A stretch of 64,000 bases of DNA from contig JAXMAV010000035.1 of the NCBI GenBank assembly GCA_046350255.1, positions 8,360 through 72,359 of the forward strand, read 5' to 3'. The notes below the pieces were generated by a model. That model worked only from the letters and a program-made list of their open reading frames with translations. It made no database searches and was not told the origin of the DNA. A program made the translations under genes and the position numbers. Shown here in pieces: positions 8,381 through 16,313 of the stretch. Each line of letters begins with the position of its first letter. Positions within the stretch are counted from its first letter, which is position 1. Source of the stretch: CALDUY01 sp046350255. Lineage in GTDB: Bacteria > Planctomycetota > Planctomycetia > Gemmatales > Gemmataceae.

Positions 8381-9058
8381 ATGCACTCCTCCTCGCTTCC
8401 ACCCGATTGGCGCCATCTACTGGCCGAAGAGTTCGAGCAGCCATACTTCCGCAAGCTGGCCGACTTCCTCGAACAGGAGCGGAAGCACCACACGATCTAC
8501 CCGCCCGAGGCCGACATGTTCCACGCCTTTCAGAGTACCCCGATCGATCGAGTTGCCGTGCTGCTGCTGGGGCAGGACCCCTATCATGGGCCGGGCCAGG
8601 CGCATGGGCTGGCGTTCTCGGTCAAGCCTGGGGTGAAGCCGCCGCCCTCGCTGGCCAACATGTACCGCGAGCTGCACCACGACCTGGGCTGCAAGGTACC
8701 GAACCATGGCTGTCTGGACACCTGGGCAGAGCGCGGCGTGCTGCTGCTCAACACCGTGCTGACGGTGCGCGCGGGCGAGGCCAACTCGCACAAGGGCCAG
8801 GGCTGGGAGCAGTTTACCGATGCAGTAATCGACCATCTGAACGCGCAATCGCGCGGCATGGTCTTTCTTCTGTGGGGGGCCCACGCCCGCAAGAAAGCAA
8901 AGCGGATCACCGGGACACAGCATCGCATTGTCGAGGGTGCCCACCCCTCGCCACTCTCGGCCAGCAAATTCTTCGGGTCGAAGCCTTACTCGGCCGTCAA
9001 TGCCGCCCTCGAGGAGATCGGGAGACCCGCGCTCGACTGGTGCATCCCCGATCGCTGA
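8381..9058 (+). CDS. ung: Uracil-DNA glycosylase, family 1
   Basis: A 225-residue base-excision repair enzyme that removes uracil from DNA. Family 1 motifs are intact: GQDPYHGPGQAHGLAFSV holds the water-activating Asp, the Pro-rich LKPPPSL equivalent reads VKPPPSLANMY, LLLNTVLTVRAGEANSH contains the uracil-specific Asn, and HPSPLSASKFFGSKPY is the DNA-intercalation loop with the catalytic His. Length matches E. coli Ung (229). It stands alone between a terminator and hcp. No obvious Shine-Dalgarno is present, but the N-terminus aligns with the family. Confidence 0.96.
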   Translation: MHSSSLPPDWRHLLAEEFEQPYFRKLADFLEQERKHHTIYPPEADMFHAFQSTPIDRVAVLLLGQDPYHGPGQAHGLAFSVKPGVKPPPSLANMYRELHHDLGCKVPNHGCLDTWAERGVLLLNTVLTVRAGEANSHKGQGWEQFTDAVIDHLNAQSRGMVFLLWGAHARKKAKRITGTQHRIVEGAHPSPLSASKFFGSKPYSAVNAALEEIGRPALDWCIPDR

Positions 9059-9159
9059 TCTGTCTGCATGTTTTTCTGTCCTCTCCGTCTCGCACTCATC
9101 GAGAGTCTCATCAGAACGAGAACAAGCAAGCAGAAACCAGATACGACGGAGAGTGACCC

Positions 9160-9639
9160 ATGACTGACATGTTCCTTCAGATCGACTCGCTCAAGGGGGA
9201 GTCGCAGGATAAGGCCCACAAGGGCGAGATCGACGTCCTGTCCTGGAACTGGGGTCTTTCCAACTCGGGCTCGGCCCACACAGGTGGTGGGCAGGGAGCC
9301 GGCAAGGTGAACGTCCAGGACCTCACCTTCACGAAGTACATCGACAAGGCAACGCCGGACCTGCTGCTGGCTACCTGCAACGGCAAGCATATCCCCAAAG
9401 CAGTGCTGACCGTCCGCAAGGCAGGCGGTTCGCCGCTCGAATACCTGCAGATCACCCTGGAAGAACTTATCGTCACCAGCGTCACCACGGGTGGCGCGAC
9501 CGGGGACGACCGGCTGACCGAGACGGTGAGCCTGAATTTCGCCCGGGTCAAGGTGCTCTACAAGGAGCAGACGGCCACCGGCACTGTGGGTGACAAGCCG
9601 GAGATGGGCTGGGACATTCGCAGCAACTCCGCTCTGTAA
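9160..9639 (+). CDS. hcp: Hcp-family protein (type VI secretion tube-like), orphan
   Basis: A 159-residue Hcp-like protein. It opens with MTDMFLQIDSLKGESQDKAHKGEIDVLSWNWG, split here as the typical 'M-F-L-K-I-D-G-I-K-G-E-S' strand and the 'H-x-x-x-I-D-V-L-S-W-x-W-G' strand. It continues through LTFTKYIDKATPDLL, the conserved 'F-x-K-x-x-D-x-A-S-P-x-L' motif, and ends with the C-terminal beta hairpin. Hcp forms hexameric rings that stack into the type VI secretion tube and can carry effectors. No sheath, baseplate, ClpV or VgrG gene is in this window. GGAGAG lies upstream of the start. The gene ends at a two-way terminator. Confidence 0.9.
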   Translation: MTDMFLQIDSLKGESQDKAHKGEIDVLSWNWGLSNSGSAHTGGGQGAGKVNVQDLTFTKYIDKATPDLLLATCNGKHIPKAVLTVRKAGGSPLEYLQITLEELIVTSVTTGGATGDDRLTETVSLNFARVKVLYKEQTATGTVGDKPEMGWDIRSNSAL

Positions 9640-9653
9640 TCCACCCTACGAAA

Positions 9654-9703
9654 ACAAGATCAGCCAGCCTCGAGGAACAGGCCTCGTGGCTGGCTGATCT
9701 TGT
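9654..9703 (+). terminator. Bidirectional terminator between hcp and the LysM gene
   Basis: 22-base arms (9654-9675 and 9681-9702) pair with a single mismatch around a five-base loop. The plus strand runs into GTTTCTC and the minus strand into GTTTTCG, so it can end transcripts of both converging genes. Confidence 0.85.
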
Positions 9704-9719
9704 TTCTCGGCGCGATGAA

Positions 9720-11909
9720 TCAGGGCGCCGGGGTGGAAGCCAGCGGCGTATCCTCCTTGCGGATCAGCGAATCGTGGCGCTCGCTGAGTAGCCAGGCTGG
9801 TGGGATGAACACCTCGTCGCCTGGCGCAGTCCGTCCGTCGCGCTTGAGGCGGTCGTTCGTCTGGGGATTCTGGCGGTTGAACGCCTGGAGCGCCTCGGCG
9901 AACCGCTCGGTGAGGTAATACTTCTTGCTGATCGAGGCCCAGGTATCCTCCTGCAGGCAGCGATGCGAGGTCACGTCGTAGCTATCGACCTTGCGGCGGC
10001 CGGACGAGGAGGGGCGAAGCAGGGCTGCGCTCGAGGCAGAGGGCGGTGGCTGCACGGGCGTCGTTGCCACGCGAACGGGCGCAGCGCTGGGCATGGGCGG
10101 CGGCGTAGTTGCCCCGGGAGCAGTGGCCGCCGGCATCGGTACGGGAGCCATGGCAGGGGGTGGCGAGACCGCTTCCACGGTGATGGTTGGCGTGGCTGAG
10201 CTGGGGGCCGGCGGTGAACCCGGCAGTGGCGCCAGCGGAGCCGGAGGCGGCGTCGGAATGACCGAGGCCGGTGGCATCGGCGGCATGGGGGGTACGTTGA
10301 CCTCAGCCTGACCTGCCGTGAGTTTTACATCGGTCGGACTTCCGGGAATGGGAGCTGTGGCAGTCGGCCCTGTCGAGGTGGCAGCAGGAGCGGGCGGTGG
10401 GGGTGGCGTCGCACTGCGTGGAGCGCCCAGCGCGGGCATACTGGCCGGCGGTGGGGTCGGAGATGGTACCACCGGCGCGGGAGTGGCCATCGGAGTCGGC
10501 ACCAGCGGCGTTGAAGTTCCCACAGAACCCTGGGGAGGCGGCGCCGTCGACACCGGGCCGTTCGGGGTTGGCGCGACCGGCATCGCGCTGACCGGAGCTG
10601 GGATGAACTCGCTTTTCTCCAGAGGCCGGCCGCTGCTCGTGGTGGTGCCATCTCCAGGCCGCTCCCGACGTGCTGCTTCTCCCGTGGTCGGGCTAAGAGG
10701 AGTAGCCGCTCCCACGCCAGCACCAACCCCGGTGGGCGCCGGCGGCTCGGTCGAGGGCATGGGGGGACCCGGCGGAATGGTAGAGCGTCCGACGGGTTCG
10801 CCGGGGAGGGGTGCCGGTGGTGGAACATTCGCCGTCCCGGGAGGAGCAGGAGGAATTCCTCCGGGCGGCGGAGGCGGCGGAATCTCCACACTCGCAGGCG
10901 GGTTCTTCGTCGGGTTCCCTGGTGCGGGCGGTACTGGCGAACTACCCGACGGAGCACCCTCCGGCGGGGGCGGTAGGGTGGTAGTCGGCGCGGCCAGCGT
11001 CGCGTCGGTCTTTTTTGGCTCCTTCGCAGGCTCCTTGCCCTCCTCGCGCTCCTTCGTAGACGGCGGCGCGGGAGGCGGAATCGGCGGCGAGCTTCCCGGA
11101 GGCGGCGGAATTACCGGGGACATCGCTCCTGGTGGCAGAGGTGTGGAGTCCATGGGTTTGGATTCAGACGCACCTGGCACCGGTGGCGGTGGAGTGCTGC
11201 CTGGCAGCGGTGGGGGAGTCCCACCCGGTAGGGGTGACGGCGTCCCACCAGGAAGAGGCGGCGGTGGCAGGGTCGCGGCAGGTTCGGTCTTCTCTTTCGA
11301 CCCATTCGCGGAACCCTGCCCAGTGCTGGCCGGTGCCGACGGGGCGGGAGTGGCTCCAGGCGCGGGCGGCGGCGGTTCGGTCGCGGCCGCCGGAGGAGGT
11401 GTTACCGGAGTTGAGGGCGGCGGGCTAGCCGTGCCGGGAGGAGGAGGGGGCGGTGTGGCCGTGCCGGGTGGAGGGGGCGGCGGTGTGGCTGAGGCTGGTG
11501 GCGGCACATTGGCGCCTGCTTGCACCACACTCGAATCCTGGCGCTGTTCAGTCTTCCCTCCAGCGGGTCCATCATCGTCGTCGTTCACCTGGGTCGAAAC
11601 CGGAGGAAGCGCGGTCCCCGGGGGCCCCGACTCCGTTGGCGTGGCAGCAGCCAGCGCCGTGGATGGAGGTGGCGGAGTGGACTTCTCCCCGGTTGGGGGT
11701 TCTTTCGTCAGTGGCGGTTCGTCGTGGCGTGGCTGTGGTGCCTCGGCTTGCTTCGGACTGGGCGGTGGCGCGGGCACAGTCATCTGCGGCCCCACCTCGG
11801 GGTCGGGGATGTCGGCTCCCGCGTCGCGCAGCTTCACCACCAGCACGACCCCGACCAGCGCCAGGAACGAGCCGGACACGATCAGGCCTGCCTTGTTTTC
11901 TCGTGTCAT
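9720..11909 (-). CDS. Membrane-anchored proline-rich protein with C-terminal LysM-like domain
   Basis: A 729-residue protein in three parts. Residues ~7-27 form one hydrophobic helix (AGLIVSGSFLALVGVVLVV) after a short charged N-terminus. Residues ~40-625 are a low-complexity region dominated by Pro, Ala, Thr, Ser and Gly with many runs of three to six prolines. Residues ~641-705 look like a LysM: YDVTSHRCLQEDTWASIS, then FAEALQAFNRQNP and PGDEVFIPP, the last being the usual 'L-x-x-G-x-x-L-x-I-P' strand. LysM domains bind peptidoglycan or chitin-like glycans. The layout suggests a tether between membrane and wall or S-layer. It lies 190 bases downstream of the LysM-MraZ gene on the same strand and shares its layout without MraZ, so the two are probably distant paralogues. 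Confidence 0.75.
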   Translation of the reverse strand: MTRENKAGLIVSGSFLALVGVVLVVKLRDAGADIPDPEVGPQMTVPAPPPSPKQAEAPQPRHDEPPLTKEPPTGEKSTPPPPSTALAAATPTESGPPGTALPPVSTQVNDDDDGPAGGKTEQRQDSSVVQAGANVPPPASATPPPPPPGTATPPPPPPGTASPPPSTPVTPPPAAATEPPPPAPGATPAPSAPASTGQGSANGSKEKTEPAATLPPPPLPGGTPSPLPGGTPPPLPGSTPPPPVPGASESKPMDSTPLPPGAMSPVIPPPPGSSPPIPPPAPPSTKEREEGKEPAKEPKKTDATLAAPTTTLPPPPEGAPSGSSPVPPAPGNPTKNPPASVEIPPPPPPGGIPPAPPGTANVPPPAPLPGEPVGRSTIPPGPPMPSTEPPAPTGVGAGVGAATPLSPTTGEAARRERPGDGTTTSSGRPLEKSEFIPAPVSAMPVAPTPNGPVSTAPPPQGSVGTSTPLVPTPMATPAPVVPSPTPPPASMPALGAPRSATPPPPPAPAATSTGPTATAPIPGSPTDVKLTAGQAEVNVPPMPPMPPASVIPTPPPAPLAPLPGSPPAPSSATPTITVEAVSPPPAMAPVPMPAATAPGATTPPPMPSAAPVRVATTPVQPPPSASSAALLRPSSSGRRKVDSYDVTSHRCLQEDTWASISKKYYLTERFAEALQAFNRQNPQTNDRLKRDGRTAPGDEVFIPPAWLLSERHDSLIRKEDTPLASTPAP
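10040..11790 (-). repeat. Proline-rich low-complexity coding region
   Basis: The codons for the ~580-residue linker form an irregular C-rich (minus) / G-rich (plus) tract with many near-repeats of PPPPPG and PLPGGTP. The pattern is protein-level and non-periodic rather than a DNA repeat family. It will tend to cause slippage and assembly errors, so the exact length should be treated with caution. Confidence 0.75.
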
Positions 11910-12099
11910 CTGTCTTGCCTCCCCCCTCCGGGTCGCAGCTATCGGCCAGGGGCCGAAACCGCTTGAGCAATTATTCCCGCATTCCGACGGCCAGGCGGGC
12001 TGGGTCCGTCACCACCCGCCCGGAACAGAGGCCGACCGGGAGGCGCACCCCTCCCGGTCGAAATGCCTTGCTCAGAATGCCTGGGTTGCCTGGACGGCA

Positions 12100-13575
12100 T
12101 CACTCCTCAGCATGTTCGACGACGGCCTTCTTGGTCTGGGTGTAGCGCCGCCAGCGGGACGCATCCCAGATTTCAAAGTGGTCGTCAATCCCGACCAGGA
12201 CCAGCTCGTGGCCCAGGCCCGCGAAGGAAGCGAGCTTGTCGGTGAGAGCCAGCCGCCCTTCCTTGACCGGCAACTTGACGGTCTGAGCGTAGTAGAGGCG
12301 CTTGAAGCTGCGCACCTCGCTCTCCCGGGCCGGCGACTTGTCGAGCTTGGCCTGGAGGCGGTCGAGGTGCGACTGGTTCGTCAGCCACAGGCAGCGATCC
12401 GAGCCGGGCGAGAGCAGCACTGTGTCGCAGTTCCCCAGCTGATCGAGGATCTTCTGCGGCAGGGTCATCACCTTGCGATCATCGAGCATCGCAGGGAAGG
12501 TGCCCGTCAGCGGGAGCACCACACGGGGGCGAGTCGTCGTCCTCGAACGCAGGGTCGGCAGGGCCCGCAGCGACTCCTGGTCGTCCTGCTCGCAGGCATC
12601 GCCGGGCAGACGCACCAGCGTGCCCACCGCGATGTTGCGATCCGGTGACAGCGACGGATTGAGCTTGTGGATGTCGGACCAGCGATCGGCATTGCCGAGC
12701 ATCTTGCGAGCCAGGCTCTTGAACGATTCACCCGACGAGGCCACCCGATACTGCATAACCGGCCCCGGCGCGGGCGCCAGCGGCGGCTCGCTGGGATGTT
12801 CTTCCCGAGCGGTGACGGGCGGCGTGGGAGCAGTCGGAACCACGGATGGAACCCCAGTCGGGGGCGGAGGCGGGGGGGTCAGGGTACCCGGAGGCGGAGG
12901 AACCGACTCCTTCTTTTCCTTGATGGGCGGCAGCGGCTGGCCATCCGGCGCCGGGGGCGTGACCGGCAACGTCGCCGAGGCGGGAATCACAATCGGACGC
13001 GAATCGGTTCCCACCGGTGGATTCGAAGGCACCTGCGGCGGTGCGGAAGGCGGCGTCGGCGTCGGAATAGCCGTGGGCGGCACCGCATCCTGTGTCGGCG
13101 CGGCAGGCGGGGTCGTTCCGGGCAGGAGCGGGGTGGCTCCAGGCGGGGGTGGGGTCGTCGGCATGGGCGCGGGCGGCACTGCGGGCAATCCCGGAGGAGG
13201 CGGCGGCGTGCTTCCCGGAGGCGTGGGCAAACCACCCGCTTCCACAGGCGGAATGACGATCGGAGGCGGAGGCGGCGTCGTGGTTTCCTTAACGTCCGAA
13301 GGAGCCGGCACCACGGCCGCGGTCGGGACGATAGTGGGCACCTTCTTGTCTTCGGCAGAGGGCGGAGGCGGCAGCAGCGGTTCAGTGCTGATGGGTGGAA
13401 GCATCCGCGGCACGTCGGCCGAGGGGGCGGGGGCAGCCTTGGCACTGGTCACCGTGGCCGGCTCACCGTGGGCCAGGGCACGATTGCCCTCGCGCATCTT
13501 GCAGGCGGCGAACAGCCCCAGCAGGCCCAGCAGGCCGCCCAGGGCCATCCAGCCATATTGAGAACGGGGGGTCAT
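12100..13575 (-). CDS. Membrane-anchored Pro-rich LysM protein fused to a MraZ domain
   Basis: A 491-residue protein. The ATG at 13573-13575 is preferred because AGGAGAGGAG lies upstream and it leads straight into a hydrophobic helix (residues 8-26). Residues ~40-270 are proline-rich. Residues ~274-325 are a LysM (MQYRVASSGESFKSLARKML, then WSDIHKLNPSL and GTLVRLP). Residues ~355-480 resemble a complete MraZ: first AbrB-like half LTGTFPAMLDDRKVMTLPQKI, second half VKEGRLALTDKLASFAGL, then ELVLVGIDDHFEIWDASRW, very close to the MraZ signature 'D-x-x-G-R-I-x-L-P-x-x-L-R-x-x-A-G-L ... V-V-x-V-G-x-x-x-x-x-E-I-W-x-x-x-x-W'. MraZ is normally a ~145-residue cytoplasmic DNA-binding regulator encoded just before rsmH; here it is C-terminal and just after rsmH. 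The first MraZ half is more divergent. FAAC at the helix end could be a poor lipobox. Confidence 0.82.
   Translation of the reverse strand: MTPRSQYGWMALGGLLGLLGLFAACKMREGNRALAHGEPATVTSAKAAPAPSADVPRMLPPISTEPLLPPPPSAEDKKVPTIVPTAAVVPAPSDVKETTTPPPPPIVIPPVEAGGLPTPPGSTPPPPPGLPAVPPAPMPTTPPPPGATPLLPGTTPPAAPTQDAVPPTAIPTPTPPSAPPQVPSNPPVGTDSRPIVIPASATLPVTPPAPDGQPLPPIKEKKESVPPPPGTLTPPPPPPTGVPSVVPTAPTPPVTAREEHPSEPPLAPAPGPVMQYRVASSGESFKSLARKMLGNADRWSDIHKLNPSLSPDRNIAVGTLVRLPGDACEQDDQESLRALPTLRSRTTTRPRVVLPLTGTFPAMLDDRKVMTLPQKILDQLGNCDTVLLSPGSDRCLWLTNQSHLDRLQAKLDKSPARESEVRSFKRLYYAQTVKLPVKEGRLALTDKLASFAGLGHELVLVGIDDHFEIWDASRWRRYTQTKKAVVEHAEE
12790..13440 (-). repeat. Proline-rich low-complexity coding region of the LysM-MraZ gene
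   Basis: It encodes about 215 residues dominated by Pro with Thr, Ala, Val and Gly, including several PPPPG and PPPPP runs. It is compositionally like the linker in the downstream LysM gene but without exact long repeats. Confidence 0.7.
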
Positions 13576-13686
13576 GAACGTGCTCCTCTCCTGAAGGGGC
13601 AGCCCGGGTCGGAACCGCGCTGCCTCAAGCCGTGCGCCAGAGACCTGGGTCGGTCCCTGGCGTTTCACCATCCGTGAATCCATCGA

Positions 13687-14577
13687 CTAGCGCAGGCGGG
13701 CGGCCCGCAGCTTGGCGCTGCGCGATCGAGGGTTGATCGTGGCCTCGCCCTCGCCGGCGCATACGGGTTTTCGGGTCAACTCCTCCCAGACCTCGCGGTT
13801 GCGAAAGGTCTGCTTCACGCGCCGGTCTTCCAGCGAGTGGAAACTGATCAGCACCGCACGCCCACCCGGCTTCAGCACCTGGGGCAGGTCGCCCAGCAGT
13901 TGCTCCAGGACGCCGAGCTCATCGTTGACTGCGATGCGCAAGGCCTGAAACACGCGTGTGGCCGGGTCGATGGGCGCTTTACCGCGCGGCACGCACTGAC
14001 GCACCAGGTCGGCCAGTTGCTCGGTCGTCTCCAGAGGCTGACGCCGACGCACATCCACGATCTTGCGAGCGATGCGGCGGCTATGACGCTCCTCGCCATA
14101 CTGATAAATAAGATCGGCCAACTCCCGTTCGGGGAGACGGGCCACCAGGTCGGCTGCGGTTTCACCCGCCCCGGTCTGCATCCGCATGTCCAGTGGTCCG
14201 CTGCGGGCGAAGCTGAACCCCCGGGCCGGGTCGTCCAGCTGATCCGAGCAGATGCCCACGTCGGCCAGCACGCCGTCCACTCGCTCGATCTGCAGGTCAC
14301 GAAGGACTTCCGGCAGCTCGGCGAAGTTGGCCTGGCGGAGGGTGACCGGCAGGCCGGCCAATCTCGGACGTGCCAGATCCAGCATGGAGGCATCCTGATC
14401 CAGACCAATGAGTCGGCCGTCGGGAAGCACCCGTTCGGCCAGGAGCCGGGCATGGCCGCCCGCGCCCACGGTCGCATCGATAATGATCTGCCCAGGGGAT
14501 GGGGCCAGATACTGTAACACCTCGGCCGGTAACACCGACACGTGGCGGGGGACAGCACCGGAACCGGTCTCGCTCAT
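13687..14577 (-). CDS. rsmH: 16S rRNA (cytosine-1402-N4) methyltransferase
   Basis: A 296-residue SAM-dependent methyltransferase (formerly MraW). The start MSETGSGAVPRHVSVLPAEV is chosen because it matches the family N-terminus ('H-x-x-V-L-x-x-E-x-x-x-x-L'); the frame is open to 14667, but that extension is Arg/Pro-rich and not family-like. SAM motif: IIDATVGAGGHA. Further family motifs are GLDQDASML, VDGVLADVGICSDQLDDPARGFSF, GPLDMRM, RVFQALRIAVNDELG and VLISFHSLEDRRVK, all canonical for RsmH. In most bacteria it sits in the order mraZ-rsmH-ftsL-ftsI. Here it is followed by the LysM-MraZ fusion, and no ftsL, ftsI or mur gene is present. Confidence 0.95.
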   Translation of the reverse strand: MSETGSGAVPRHVSVLPAEVLQYLAPSPGQIIIDATVGAGGHARLLAERVLPDGRLIGLDQDASMLDLARPRLAGLPVTLRQANFAELPEVLRDLQIERVDGVLADVGICSDQLDDPARGFSFARSGPLDMRMQTGAGETAADLVARLPERELADLIYQYGEERHSRRIARKIVDVRRRQPLETTEQLADLVRQCVPRGKAPIDPATRVFQALRIAVNDELGVLEQLLGDLPQVLKPGGRAVLISFHSLEDRRVKQTFRNREVWEELTRKPVCAGEGEATINPRSRSAKLRAARLR

Positions 14578-14684
14578 GAGGGGTAGTAAACAGTCGCTGA
14601 GGACAGGGTTGGGATGTCGCGTCGAGGGGGTCGTTCGTGGCCGGCGGCGGTTCCGGTCGCCTGACATCCGGCACGATGGAAAGC

Positions 14685-16313
14685 CTACTCGGAGGCACGG
14701 GACGAATCAAGCGACTCTTCACGGCCTGACTTCGTTCCTAGCACCCGCGATAGAAACGGCCGTAGCCGCGCCTCGGGGAACAGGCAAAATGCGTAATCTC
14801 GCCTACGTAGCACGGCGTTGGCGGCGACTTCGCGGGTCGTTTCTTCGAGGAGTTGGCGGGTCTGGGTGATCTGCTCGGCCACGAACGGGCGCAGCTGGTC
14901 TGAGAAATGGCGCAAGCGAGAGAACCTCTCGCGGCGCTCGGTCGGGCTATCGGGCGTGCGATGAATCCATGCTTCTTTCTGATGTTGCAGCGGGCCCGGG
15001 GCTCCCTCGGTGGCCGACAGGTGGCGCTGGGGGTTGTAATGCAGGTCGCGCAGGGTTCGGGCCAGCCGGTCGCAGTCGCTGGCCGTGGCGGAGAAGGTGG
15101 GTAGCGGCAGCAGGCAGGTGGCAGATACCACCATGAAGGCTGGAGGCGGTACCTCCCAAAACCGGGCCAGGAGCGCATCGGTCAGCTCGTCGTACTTGCC
15201 GCCCCCAATGCCATGCAGGAACAGGTCGCCCAGCAGGGTCCGGGCGAAGGTGGTGGTGAGCAGCGCACGGCTGCGCGCCTTGAAGCCAGCCGGCTCGAGT
15301 TGTTGCCAGGCAGCCCGGAATGCCTCGGGCGCTGTGACAGGGGAGGGTAGCGCGGGCCAGAGTTCGTTATCCGCCTGAAGTTCGATGCACGCCCCTGCCG
15401 ACCGGGCAAACAGTCGGCCGCGCCGACGTCGAGTCTCCGACCAGCCCCACAGGGGAAGTTCCAGCCAGTCGCCGCGAATAGCCAGGTCGGGCACGGGGTG
15501 ATGCGTGCTGCGGATGCGGCGACGGCGACGATGCTCCTGCACGATGCCGTTGTAGCAGGCTACGAACCGGGGCAGGTCAGCCAGGATGGCGCCGACCAGG
15601 TAGGGGAACGCCTGGCCCTGGCACAGATGCGACAGGGGCACTTCGAGATTTCGACAACCCCAGGCCATTTCCACAGACCGACGCGCGGCAGCGAAGCTCT
15701 CGCCAACAATGCCGTCGCGACGCGTCAGCTCGGCCTCGACAGTGCGCCAGAACTGGGGCAGCAGTGGGTGGATGCCCCATTCCGCCAGGGGTGTCAGGAT
15801 GCGATCGGGGAAGCTGGCGAACAAATCGGGTTCTTGCAGCCGGTACACCTCCCAGGGGATCTCGCCTGCGGGACGATCGAACAAGACCGGCTGGAGTCGC
15901 GGCCAGGGAGAGCCACGCATCGGTAGCATCACCGCGGTGGATTTAACAGTGTCGCTATCGATGATCAGGTTCACGCTGGTGGCATTTAACCGGCGCGCTA
16001 GAACAGCGAGGGCGAAGTTCTTGAGCCACACCCCGGGATGAAATAGTTCTGGCTGGTGGCCTGCCAGAAGCAAGGGACGGTCAAGGTCGCGGCTCGGCGA
16101 AGCCGTCGGCTGCGTGTAGCGCGCGGCGGCAGCAAGCAGTTCCCGCCGGGCGAGCAGGCGGACTTCCGGCCAGGAAGTATCTAGCAAGGGCCGGTCGAAG
16201 TGGGTCCTTGCGCGAAGGTTACTGGTCAGGAGGGCGCCCGCCTCGTCGAGCGGAGGAACGGCCAGGAGGGCCCCATCGGCGGTGGGTGCGCGCAGGGCCG
16301 GCAGGCTGGTCAC
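14685..16313 (-). CDS. Conserved protein with BshC-like N-terminal motif
   Basis: A 542-residue protein of uncertain function. I start it at GTG 16311-16313 because it overlaps the TGA of the upstream glycosyltransferase (GTGA) and has AGGGGGA eight bases upstream; an ATG 13 codons earlier also exists. Near residue 80 it has LLLAGHQPELFHPGVWLKNF followed by VNLIIDSDTVKS. These resemble the 'TGQQPGLFGGPLYTxYK' and 'FWIASEDHD' blocks of BshC, the cysteine ligase proposed for bacillithiol synthesis, and the overall size is similar. Outside these blocks I cannot support homology. It may be a planctomycete-specific relative using another substrate. Likely co-transcribed with the glycosyltransferase and possibly rsmH (107 bases downstream). 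Confidence 0.55.
   Translation of the reverse strand: MTSLPALRAPTADGALLAVPPLDEAGALLTSNLRARTHFDRPLLDTSWPEVRLLARRELLAAAARYTQPTASPSRDLDRPLLLAGHQPELFHPGVWLKNFALAVLARRLNATSVNLIIDSDTVKSTAVMLPMRGSPWPRLQPVLFDRPAGEIPWEVYRLQEPDLFASFPDRILTPLAEWGIHPLLPQFWRTVEAELTRRDGIVGESFAAARRSVEMAWGCRNLEVPLSHLCQGQAFPYLVGAILADLPRFVACYNGIVQEHRRRRRIRSTHHPVPDLAIRGDWLELPLWGWSETRRRRGRLFARSAGACIELQADNELWPALPSPVTAPEAFRAAWQQLEPAGFKARSRALLTTTFARTLLGDLFLHGIGGGKYDELTDALLARFWEVPPPAFMVVSATCLLPLPTFSATASDCDRLARTLRDLHYNPQRHLSATEGAPGPLQHQKEAWIHRTPDSPTERRERFSRLRHFSDQLRPFVAEQITQTRQLLEETTREVAANAVLRRRDYAFCLFPEARLRPFLSRVLGTKSGREESLDSSRASE

Noticed and set aside
9160..11909. Hcp plus LysM genes as a contractile injection (eCIS/T6SS) locus
   Set aside because: No sheath, baseplate, AAA ATPase or spike gene is present; a terminator separates the two convergent genes, and the LysM protein is membrane-anchored and proline-rich.
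10318..12648. Long plus-strand open frame (776 codons), very glycine- and valine-rich
   Set aside because: It is the complement of the proline-rich LysM coding region; CCN proline codons read as Gly-rich in antisense. It has no domain, and it crosses the gap and the 3' end of the LysM-MraZ gene.
9720..13575. Possible tandem-repeat array or CRISPR-like pattern in the proline-rich coding regions
   Set aside because: No constant repeat length or unique spacers; the near-repeats follow protein-level PPPPG patterns in frame.
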